Position numbers and translations under genes: made by a program. Under the pieces are notes generated by a model. It was not told the DNA's origin. It ran no database searches and saw nothing but the letters and a program-made list of their open reading frames with translations. This document shows positions 8,422-15,925 of a stretch of 64,000 nt of DNA, piece after piece; positions within the stretch are counted from its first letter, which is position 1; every line of letters starts with the position of its first letter. Source of the DNA: Brachybacterium nesterenkovii (GTDB taxonomy: Bacteria > Actinomycetota > Actinomycetes > Actinomycetales > Dermabacteraceae); NCBI RefSeq assembly GCF_900163655.1, contig NZ_FWFG01000092.1, positions 19,423 to 83,422 of the forward strand. The letters run 5' to 3'.

Positions 8422-10512
8422 TCACAGCTCCTCGACCGCCTGCCGCAGCGCGGCGATGAAGCGCTCCTCGGAGAATGCCTCCACGTGCGCGCGGATCGCC
8501 GCGCGCGACCACGGGCCCCTCTCCTCGAGCTCGCGGACGGCCGCGACGATCGCCTCCGGCGTCTCCTCGGTGAAGAACACCCCGCTGGTGCCCTCGCGCA
8601 CCGTGTCGAGGTAGCCGCCCGCGCGCAGCGCGACGACCGGCACGCCGTGCGCCCCGGCCTCGAGCGGGGTGAGGCCGAAGTCCTCGTGGCTGGCCGCGAT
8701 GAGCGAGGTCGCGTGCGCGTACGCCCAGCGCATCTGCGCATCGGAGAGGCCCTCGACGAGACGCACGTTCTCCGGCGCGAGGGCCCGCAGGCGCTCGCCC
8801 TCGGGGCCCCGGCCGATCACGAGGAGACGCCGCTCGGGCATCGCGCGGAACGCCTCGATGACCCGGTCGACGTTCTTGTAGGGCTGGAGGCGGGAGACGA
8901 CGAGGTCGTGGCCGCCCGCGGAGCCGTCGGGCCCGGCCCAGCCGGCGAGCTCGCCGATCGTCTCCTGCGGGCCGTCGGCGACATCCGGCGAGAACGGCGG
9001 GAACAGGGTCGAGGCGTCGAGGCCGTAGACGCGCCGGATCCGCTCGCGCACGACCGACGAGTTCGCGAGGTACCCGTGCGCGCGGAGCGCAGCGCGGCGG
9101 TCCCAGCGGCGCAGGAGCGGCGCGAGGACCATGAGAACCAGGCGCTTGGGGTCCAGAGGGCCGGCCTGGCCGAGGTAGTCCTCGGGCAGGTAGAGCCAGC
9201 GCGCCGGGGAGTGGCAGTACACGAGGGTGCGCCCGGTCGTCGGGAAGGCATGGGCCCAGCCCGAGGACGAGGCGACGACCACGTCGGCATCGATGCGCAT
9301 CCGCGAGGCCGCGGGCGCGAGCATCAGCAGTGCGAGGCGCGGGTCGCGGCGCAGCGGCCCGATGCGGTCGAGCGGGCTCGTGCGGATCACGCGGTCGCGG
9401 TACTCGGGGTACGTCTGCGAGGGCTCGTAGAACAGCGTGTGGATCTCGGCGTCGGGGAACGCGCGGCAGATCGACAGGACGAGGCGCTCGGCGCCGCCGC
9501 GCTGGGTCAGGTAGTCGTGGGCGATCACGACGCGGGGGCGGCCCGATGACGACGCGGCAGGCCGATCGGGGGGCGCGGGCGCCGTCGCGCCCGCGAGCCC
9601 CGCCCCCTCGACGACAAGGGCGACGAGCTTCGTGCCGACGGGCCGCGGGACGCGCCCGAGGACGCGGTCGACGAGCCGCGCGCTGCGCGCGACGTGCTCG
9701 GGCGTCCGGTGCGTGCGCGCGACGGCGCCGACGAGAGCGCCCCATACCCCCTCCCCCGCCCTCGGGGGCGCGAGGGGCGCGTCGGGGTGCAGGCGCGCGA
9801 AGGCCGCGCGCGCGGAGCCCGAGGCGAAGGCCTTGGAGGCGCGGGCGACGGCAGTGCGGGCCGGGCCGTGGTGCTCGGCGTCGGCGCCGGAGACGCGCAC
9901 GAGGCGCACGCCCGCTGCGTGCAGGCGCCAGCCGTAGTCGACGTCCTCCCAGCCGTAGGCGCGGTACGCGCTGTCGTAGGGGCCCACGCGCTCCCACACG
10001 GCCCGGGCGATCGAGCAGTCGGCCGCCCAGTGGCGCCACAGCGCGTCATCGGGGCATGCGCGCGCCGCGGCGTGCGAGCGCGCGCCCGCGTCGCGCCCGT
10101 AGGCGCGGGCGTAGGGGGCGTCGTCGTGCATGTCGCGCGTGAGGCCGACGACGCCGATGAGCTCGCCGCGCACGGCCGCATCCGCATGGGCCCCGACATG
10201 GGAGGCGACGAACGTCGGCGGGACGCGCAGATCGTCGTCGCAGCGGATCAGGACCTCGCCGCGCGCGGCGGCGAACCCCGTGTTCAGCGCGGTCACGCGG
10301 CCCTCGTTGCGGGGCAGCAGGAGCGGGCGGGCCTCGAACCGGTCCTCGGCCTCGACGAGCGCGACGGAGCCGTCGTCGACCCCGTCGACGACCACCACGA
10401 CCTCGAACGCCGGGGCGCCCGGCTCCTGAGCGGCGAGCGAGTCCAGCAGTCGCGGCAGGCGCTCGGCGCCCCGGTACGAGGGGACGATGATCGAGGCGGC
10501 GGGGGCGGTCAT
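8422..10512 (-). CDS. Bifunctional glycosyltransferase: GT2 fused to GT4
   Basis: A 696-aa protein with two catalytic modules. Residues ~1-250 are a GT2 (ASIIVPSYRGAERLP at the N-terminus, DXD-like RCDDDLRV at 90-97, GWEDVDYGWR at 187-196). A Pro/Ala/Ser linker (~305-325) joins it to a GT4 starting at VVIAHDYLTQRGGAERLV (~328). The GT4 contains the donor-binding LVVSRLQPYKNVDRVIEAF and a C-terminal HEDFGLTPLEAGAHGVPVV motif. The start ATG 10512 overlaps the TGA of the upstream gene (ATGA). Both active sites look intact, so one polypeptide could add two consecutive sugars. An alternative is that one module is regulatory. Specificities are unknown. Confidence 0.85.
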   Translation of the reverse strand: MTAPAASIIVPSYRGAERLPRLLDSLAAQEPGAPAFEVVVVVDGVDDGSVALVEAEDRFEARPLLLPRNEGRVTALNTGFAAARGEVLIRCDDDLRVPPTFVASHVGAHADAAVRGELIGVVGLTRDMHDDAPYARAYGRDAGARSHAAARACPDDALWRHWAADCSIARAVWERVGPYDSAYRAYGWEDVDYGWRLHAAGVRLVRVSGADAEHHGPARTAVARASKAFASGSARAAFARLHPDAPLAPPRAGEGVWGALVGAVARTHRTPEHVARSARLVDRVLGRVPRPVGTKLVALVVEGAGLAGATAPAPPDRPAASSSGRPRVVIAHDYLTQRGGAERLVLSICRAFPDAEIHTLFYEPSQTYPEYRDRVIRTSPLDRIGPLRRDPRLALLMLAPAASRMRIDADVVVASSSGWAHAFPTTGRTLVYCHSPARWLYLPEDYLGQAGPLDPKRLVLMVLAPLLRRWDRRAALRAHGYLANSSVVRERIRRVYGLDASTLFPPFSPDVADGPQETIGELAGWAGPDGSAGGHDLVVSRLQPYKNVDRVIEAFRAMPERRLLVIGRGPEGERLRALAPENVRLVEGLSDAQMRWAYAHATSLIAASHEDFGLTPLEAGAHGVPVVALRAGGYLDTVREGTSGVFFTEETPEAIVAAVRELEERGPWSRAAIRAHVEAFSEERFIAALRQAVEEL

Positions 10513-12485
10513 GCGTCCTCCGGATCCGGGGGCGTCGTGGGGGCGTCGAGGCCGGCGACGAGGCGGCGGACCCGTGCGCGGCCGACGGAGGGCGAGAAGC
10601 ACTTTTCCCAGCGCTGGCGCCCGCGCGCCGCGGAGGCGGCGGCCGAGCCGTCCTCGAGGCCCTCGAGCGCCCGGCGCACGGTCGCGGCGAGCGAGGCGGC
10701 ATCGCCCGCGCGGGCGATCCACGGGTGCTCGGGCCCGGCGACCTCAGGCAGCGCGCCCGCGTCCGAGACGACGAAGGGAACGCCGCACGCCATCGCCTCC
10801 GCGGCCACGAGCCCGAAGCTCTCTGGGGCACGCGACGGGAACACGGCCACGTCGACCTCCGCGAGGAACTCCTCGGGATCGACCCAGCCACGGTGCTCGA
10901 CGGCATCGCCGAGCGCGCCGAGAGCCGCCGCGACGGCGCCGTCGCCGGCGCCGTCGCCGAAGCGGTTCTCCCCGGCGAGCACGAGGCGCGCGTCGAGGCC
11001 GTCGGCGCGCAGGATCGCGACCGCGCGCGCGAGATCCTCGACACCCTTGGCGCGCGTGAGGCGGCCGAGGAAGCCGATCCGCGGCGGGGATCCCGCGGTC
11101 CGGGGCGTGCGGTGGGCGAGGGCGAGGTCGCGGGTCCAGTTGGGCAGGACGGTCGCGCCGGGCACCGTGCTGGCCACACTGGACGAGGGGACGAGCACGC
11201 GCCGGGCGCCCCGGCGGGCGAGCGCGAGGGCCGCGCGGTGGGCGCGCGAGGGCTGCTGGTGGAGGTGGACGATCCGGGGGCCGAGCCCGGCCGTGGCGAG
11301 CGACGGGACGAGCCCGTTGCACCACAGCGGCATGCGGCGGTGGCGGATCCGCCAGGCGGCGAGGGCGAGCATCCAGGCGAGGCGGCCGTCGGCCCGCAGC
11401 TCGGCGACGTCGTGGCCCGCCTCGCGGGCGCGGCGGGCGAGGTCACCGGGGGCGGAGGGTGCCACGACGGTCACGGCAGCGCCGAGCTCCGCGAGCGCGT
11501 CGGCGATCACGAGCAGCATGACCTCTCCCCCGCCGATGTCGCCGTTGTTGGTCGCGATCGCGATGCGGGGCGGCCCGACTGCGACCGGGGCGCGCCGTGC
11601 GCCGAGCAGGCGCCGGGTGCGCCGCAGCGCCCGCCCCCAGCGCTCCCACCAGTCGCGGCGGACCTCCTCGGGCGTCGGCTCGTGGCCGAGCCGGATGGCC
11701 AGGTGGTCGCGGTTGACGCGGAGGGCCTGCGCGAGGACCCGGAGGGCCGCGGGCGCGGTGCGGGCGTCCCGCAGGCGCGCCCACCACACGGCCGTGGGGT
11801 CGGCGTCGCGCAGCATCGCGCGCCACAGGTGCTCGTCCCTCCCGCCGGCTGCGAGCTCGTCGCGTCCGGTCACGAGGACGATCGGCACGAGGGCGCCGAG
11901 GTCGCGCGCGAGCGCGTCGACCGCGCTCCTCTCCTCGTCCGTCGCCGTGCCCCACGCCCGCTCGATGTCGCGCGCGCGGCGTCCCATGTGGTCGCGCGCG
12001 GCGTGCACGAGCATGACGAGCCGCTGGCCCGTGAGGTCCGGGACCGGGCACGCGACCCCGCCGAGGTCCGTGCGCGCCCCGGGGGCGGCGAGCACCTCAA
12101 ACGTGCGCCGCGCGTCCCGGTCGAGTCCCGGGAAGTGCCGGTGGACGTCGACCGTGCCCCAGACGCGCGAGTAGAACGTGGCGGCGTGCCCGAAGACGCT
12201 GCCCGCGGCGAAGTGCGTGCGCTGCTCCCAGCCAGCGCCGCGCAGCGCCGCGACGAAGGCGTCGAGGTCGTCGGGGTGGACCAGGACGTCGCAGTCCGTG
12301 GACGTGCCGCGCCCCTCGGCGAGGAGGGGGTCCATGGCCTCGCCCTTGACGTGCAGGATGCGCGCGCCCGCGCCCTGGGCGATCGTCTCGAGGCAGCCGT
12401 GCGCGAGGCGCAGGAGCACGGCGCGCGGGAGGTTCTGCGCGACAGCGGCCGTCCCCGCGGGGACCTCCGGTCCCGGCCCCGTCAT
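10509..12485 (-). CDS. Nucleotidyltransferase-like domain fused to GT4 glycosyltransferase
   Basis: A 658-aa fusion. Residues ~20-250 resemble the uncharacterised nucleotidyltransferase family NTP_transf_5 (PF14907), with HVKGEAMDPLLAEG and the acidic core STDCDVLVHPDDLDAFV (~62-78). From ~306 a GT4 begins (IAIATNNGDIGGGEVMLL), with RIGFLGRLTRAKGVEDLA and the donor-site motif SFGLVAAEAMACGVPFVVS. ATG 12485 overlaps the upstream TGA; an 82-codon in-frame upstream extension is antisense shadow. NTP_transf_5 proteins are common in polysaccharide loci but have no firmly established reaction, so the fusion links that orphan domain physically to sugar transfer. Confidence 0.8.
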   Translation of the reverse strand: MTGPGPEVPAGTAAVAQNLPRAVLLRLAHGCLETIAQGAGARILHVKGEAMDPLLAEGRGTSTDCDVLVHPDDLDAFVAALRGAGWEQRTHFAAGSVFGHAATFYSRVWGTVDVHRHFPGLDRDARRTFEVLAAPGARTDLGGVACPVPDLTGQRLVMLVHAARDHMGRRARDIERAWGTATDEERSAVDALARDLGALVPIVLVTGRDELAAGGRDEHLWRAMLRDADPTAVWWARLRDARTAPAALRVLAQALRVNRDHLAIRLGHEPTPEEVRRDWWERWGRALRRTRRLLGARRAPVAVGPPRIAIATNNGDIGGGEVMLLVIADALAELGAAVTVVAPSAPGDLARRAREAGHDVAELRADGRLAWMLALAAWRIRHRRMPLWCNGLVPSLATAGLGPRIVHLHQQPSRAHRAALALARRGARRVLVPSSSVASTVPGATVLPNWTRDLALAHRTPRTAGSPPRIGFLGRLTRAKGVEDLARAVAILRADGLDARLVLAGENRFGDGAGDGAVAAALGALGDAVEHRGWVDPEEFLAEVDVAVFPSRAPESFGLVAAEAMACGVPFVVSDAGALPEVAGPEHPWIARAGDAASLAATVRRALEGLEDGSAAASAARGRQRWEKCFSPSVGRARVRRLVAGLDAPTTPPDPEDA

Positions 12486-13672
12486 CCCGTCCTCCAGGCG
12501 AGCTCGGCCCTGCCGTGGTCGGCCTCCTCGCGCGGGACGGACCACTGCGCGAGCGCGAGGGCGATGATGATCATCCAGTACACCGTCATGAACACCTCGC
12601 CGAGACGGGAGGAGCAGACGAACAGCACCACAGCGCCGGCCTGGATGATCGCCTCCTGCCGCGTGGGGTGCCCGCTCGCGAACGGCCGCATGACGAACAC
12701 GCCGGTGACGAGCAGCAGCACGGTGAGCCACGGCCAGCCGCCCTCGACGAGCGCCGTCCAGTACGAGTTGTGGAAGAACCAGCCGTTGCCGTTGATGAGC
12801 GCGACCGCCTCGCCGAGCCCCTTGCCCCAGAAGCCGGCCTCATGGACCGCCTGCAGGGACGCGTTGTCGATGCGATAGCGCAGCAGGTCCGAGCCGACGC
12901 GGTCGCTGAAGCGCCCGATCCGGGAGAAGTCCTCCGAGACGAGCTGGATGGCGATGTAGATGACGCCGCCGAGGGCCCAGCGCAAGATCGTGTGCAGATG
13001 CGGGGCGAGGAGCGCCCACAGCAGACCCGCTGCGCAGGCCGCCAACGACGTGCGCGAGCCCGAGAGCCACAGGCCCGCGAGGAGGACCGAGCACAGCACG
13101 ACGCGCGGCCCGCGACCCTTCACGACCGCGAGCACCGCGAACACGGCCACCGCGTAGGCGAGGCCCGCGACATTCTTGTCGACGAGGAGGCCCGTGAGGT
13201 AGCCCGCATACTGGTCCGCATTCAGGCCCGCGAGCCACACCGGGATGTTCGCGGCCAGACCGCCCCACATGCCCAGGATCAGGGAGCGCAGGTGGATGCG
13301 CCCGGTGGGCATCAGGCACAGGGCGGCGACCGTGAGCGCCATGCGGATCAGGCGCCGTTTCCAGTCGAGCGCGTAGTCGTGCTGGTCCACGATGACCGAC
13401 ATGAGCGCGAGGTAGGCGAGGGCGAGGACCATGATCGGGATGAGCCACTCGAGCGCGGGGATGTACCGGTCGGGACGCCGAGACAGGGCCAGGACCATGA
13501 TCGCCAGGAGCACGACCGCGTTGATGGGGACCCCGAGGCCCGGCATCCCCATCTCGACGATCAGCAGCACGCCCAGGATCAGGTCGAGCAGGCGCAGGCG
13601 GCCGACCTCCGCGAGATGATTGCGCAGCATCCGGCCGCGCCGGGCGTGCGAGGGTGCGGCGACCGCGGTCAT
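12482..13672 (-). CDS. O-antigen polymerase/ligase-like (Wzy/WaaL) membrane protein
   Basis: A 396-aa polytopic protein with about ten to eleven membrane helices. A longer hydrophilic loop near residues 255-310 (SEDFSRIGRFSDRVGSDLLR and a following NSYWTALVEGG segment) matches the periplasmic loop of the Wzy/O-antigen ligase superfamily, including the His-Asn-Ser-Tyr pattern (FHNSYW) typical of that loop. It is likely to polymerise or transfer undecaprenyl-linked repeat units outside the membrane. ATG 13672 overlaps the TGA of the GT4 upstream, and its own TGA overlaps the next ATG. Sequence in these families diverges fast, so polymerase versus ligase cannot be decided. Confidence 0.82.
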   Translation of the reverse strand: MTAVAAPSHARRGRMLRNHLAEVGRLRLLDLILGVLLIVEMGMPGLGVPINAVVLLAIMVLALSRRPDRYIPALEWLIPIMVLALAYLALMSVIVDQHDYALDWKRRLIRMALTVAALCLMPTGRIHLRSLILGMWGGLAANIPVWLAGLNADQYAGYLTGLLVDKNVAGLAYAVAVFAVLAVVKGRGPRVVLCSVLLAGLWLSGSRTSLAACAAGLLWALLAPHLHTILRWALGGVIYIAIQLVSEDFSRIGRFSDRVGSDLLRYRIDNASLQAVHEAGFWGKGLGEAVALINGNGWFFHNSYWTALVEGGWPWLTVLLLVTGVFVMRPFASGHPTRQEAIIQAGAVVLFVCSSRLGEVFMTVYWMIIIALALAQWSVPREEADHGRAELAWRTG

Positions 13673-14805
13673 GCGAGCACCTCGCGGTACACCCCGGCGA
13701 CGCGCTCGAGCATCTCCGCGACCGTCGGGATCGTGCCGTCGAGCACGGGCCTGCGGTCCCGGTTCAGGCCCTGGTCGATGATCGCGGAGGCGGCGGCCTC
13801 GCGGTCGGCGACGTCGACGATGCAGTGCGCCGGGAGGATCTCGTCGTTGCCGCCCACGTCGGTCGCGATGACGCCGATCCCGTGGGCGACGGCCTCCAGG
13901 AGCGAGTAGGACAGGTTCTCGACGGCGGACAGCTGGACCATCACGTCGTGCTCGCGGAAGGCCTGCTCCTTGTCGATGAACCCCGCGAAGCGCACGGTGC
14001 CGTCGAGCCCCAGCTGCGCGACGAGGCGCTCGAGCTCGGAGCGCTCGGTGCCCTGGCCCGCGATCGTCAGGCGCGCGCTCTCCTCGCGGGCGACGAGGGC
14101 GGCGAACACCGCGATGACGTCCCCGATCCGCTTCTCGTGCGCCAGGCGCGCCATCGACAGCACCCGAAGACCGGTGGCGCGGTCGCGAGGGGCGTGCATG
14201 CGGTCGACGCCGTTGCGGATCACCGTCATCGGGACCGTGCGGCTCCACTGGCGCCGAACCTCGCGCCGCGTGTACTCGGCCACCCCGATCAGGTGATCGG
14301 TCAGGCGCAGGCGCACGTGATGGACACGCGCCATCACGAGGGCCCGCGCATGGCTGGGCTGCAGCAGGTCGGGATCCGCCGAGATGCAGTGCTCGGTGGA
14401 GACGAGGCGGACGGGTCCGCCGTCGGCCGCGCGCAGCCCGCGCCGTGCCGCGCACCCGATGACGTCGGCGTACGGCAGGTGCGTGTGCACGATCGCAGGG
14501 CGCAGACGCCGCAGGAGCGAGCGCAGGGCGAGGACCGCGGTGACGGCGGACTGCTCGCGAGCGCCGAAGCGGCCCGTCACGACGGCCGCCCCCGTCTCGC
14601 GCAGCGCGACGGCGAGCGGGCCCTCCGGCAGCGCGTAGACCATGCGGTGCCCAGGGACGCCGCCCGCGCGCGCGGTGTCCAGGAAGTGGCGCCCTACCCC
14701 GGCGACGTTGGAGACCGCGGTCACCCACAGCACGAGGGGACGCTGGGCGGCGCCGGGCTCAGCCTCGGCGCGGGCGGGCGAGGGCATCGCCGACGAGCTG
14801 TCCAT
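13669..14805 (-). CDS. GT4 glycosyltransferase
   Basis: A 378-aa GT-B enzyme: PLVLWVTAVSNVAGVGRHF at the N-terminus, an acceptor-side segment with IVHTHLPYADVIG, linker VIRNGVD, VLSMARLAHEKRIGDVIAVF, and the donor motif SAVENLSYSLLEAVAHGIGV near residues 305-324. Two starts are possible. ATG 14820 would give an ATGA overlap with the upstream stop. ATG 14805 has AAGGAGG five bases before it and is preferred. It acts in repeat-unit assembly, by position; donor and acceptor are unknown. Confidence 0.87.
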   Translation of the reverse strand: MDSSSAMPSPARAEAEPGAAQRPLVLWVTAVSNVAGVGRHFLDTARAGGVPGHRMVYALPEGPLAVALRETGAAVVTGRFGAREQSAVTAVLALRSLLRRLRPAIVHTHLPYADVIGCAARRGLRAADGGPVRLVSTEHCISADPDLLQPSHARALVMARVHHVRLRLTDHLIGVAEYTRREVRRQWSRTVPMTVIRNGVDRMHAPRDRATGLRVLSMARLAHEKRIGDVIAVFAALVAREESARLTIAGQGTERSELERLVAQLGLDGTVRFAGFIDKEQAFREHDVMVQLSAVENLSYSLLEAVAHGIGVIATDVGGNDEILPAHCIVDVADREAAASAIIDQGLNRDRRPVLDGTIPTVAEMLERVAGVYREVLA

Positions 14806-14816
14806 GGGGGCCTCCT

Positions 14817-15925
14817 TCATCGCACCCCCGCGGGGCGCGCACGGTCGAGGGGATGCGCGGACCGGTCGCGCAGCGCCGTGAGAGCCCGACGCATCCATCG
14901 GGTCGCCTCGACCTCTCCGACCCGATGGTATACTGCCGCGAGGACCAGCGCGCCGACCAGCAGGACGGCCATCGCGGCGCCGCGCCCCAGCGCCGGGTCG
15001 AGGATCGGCAGGAGCGCCATGATCGGCACGAGGTGCGCGACGTAGAGCGAGTAGCTGCGGTCGCCCCGCCACAGGAGGGGCCGCGAGGCGAGCAGCGGGA
15101 TCGGGCGGCGCGGGAGCGTCACCGCCGCGAAGATCGCGACGACCACCGCGACGCACAGGGCATAGCGCGTGCCGCGCACGAGCCACGCGTCGGGCACGGG
15201 CGCCAGCAGGAACGGCAGGGCGGGCAGACGCCGTCCGGTCTCGCGTGCCAGGAGCAGCATCATCCCGGCGGAGAACAGCGGCCCCCATTCGACGAGCAGC
15301 AGGTTCAGGAGGATCTTCCAGAGCACCTCGACGTCCTGCGGCTCCACGCCGAGGGTGTGTGGGCGCGCGATGGCCGCGACGATGAGGCAGACCGCGGTCC
15401 ACGCGTTCGCCGCGATCACCGCGACGCGGTCGGTGATGCGGCAGCGCGTGAGGATCAGCAGCACGAGCACGTAGAACTGCAGCTCGATCTGCAGAGTCCA
15501 CGACACCGGGTCCGCATTCGCGGCGCCCAGGAAGCGCTGGACCAGCGTGTAGTTGAGCAGGCGGTCGCGCCACGGGATTGCGAGACCGGGCACGGCGAGG
15601 CCGGCGCCGAGCGCGATCGCGACCGTCAGCGCGATCCAGAACACGGGGTAGATGCGCGAGACGCGCGAGAGATGACGAAGTCGGAGGGGCGGCGCGTCCG
15701 CCGCGCCGACAGCAGGATCACGAAGCCGGAGATGAGGAAGAACAGCTGGACGCCGTACTCGCCCCACCAGATCGAGACCGCGGGCGGGCCGCCGAGCCCC
15801 GGGCCGTCGCCCATGAAGGTCGTCAGGTGGTAGAGGACGACGGCGAGCGCGGCGAGGCCGCGCAGCGCGTCGAGCTCGCGGAAGCGGACGGTGCAGGGAC
15901 GGGGCTGGTCGGGTCTCAGAACCAC
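14817..15925 (-). pseudogene. Acyltransferase family 3 membrane protein, frameshifted
   Basis: Two adjacent frames together make one normal acyltransferase-3 protein (O-acetylation of sugars). The first frame starts at GTG 15925 and gives RELDALRGLAALAVVLYHL and GVQLFFLISGFVILLSA, then RRPSDFVISR. The family's next stretch continues only in another frame, as SRVSRIYPVFWIALTVAIAL and the remaining helices to the stop at 14817. The switch point is a CGCGCG tract at 15662-15667; removing one CG pair restores a continuous reading (VISR-VSRIYPVFW). The gene may be inactive, phase-variable through the CG repeat, or intact and mis-sequenced. The start overlaps the upstream stop by 10 nt, so it belongs to the operon. 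Confidence 0.8.

Noticed and set aside
12486..12731. In-frame N-terminal extension of the nucleotidyltransferase-GT4 protein
   Set aside because: It overlaps the polymerase gene in another frame and is Arg-rich shadow. The ATGA-coupled ATG at 12485 fits the operon pattern.
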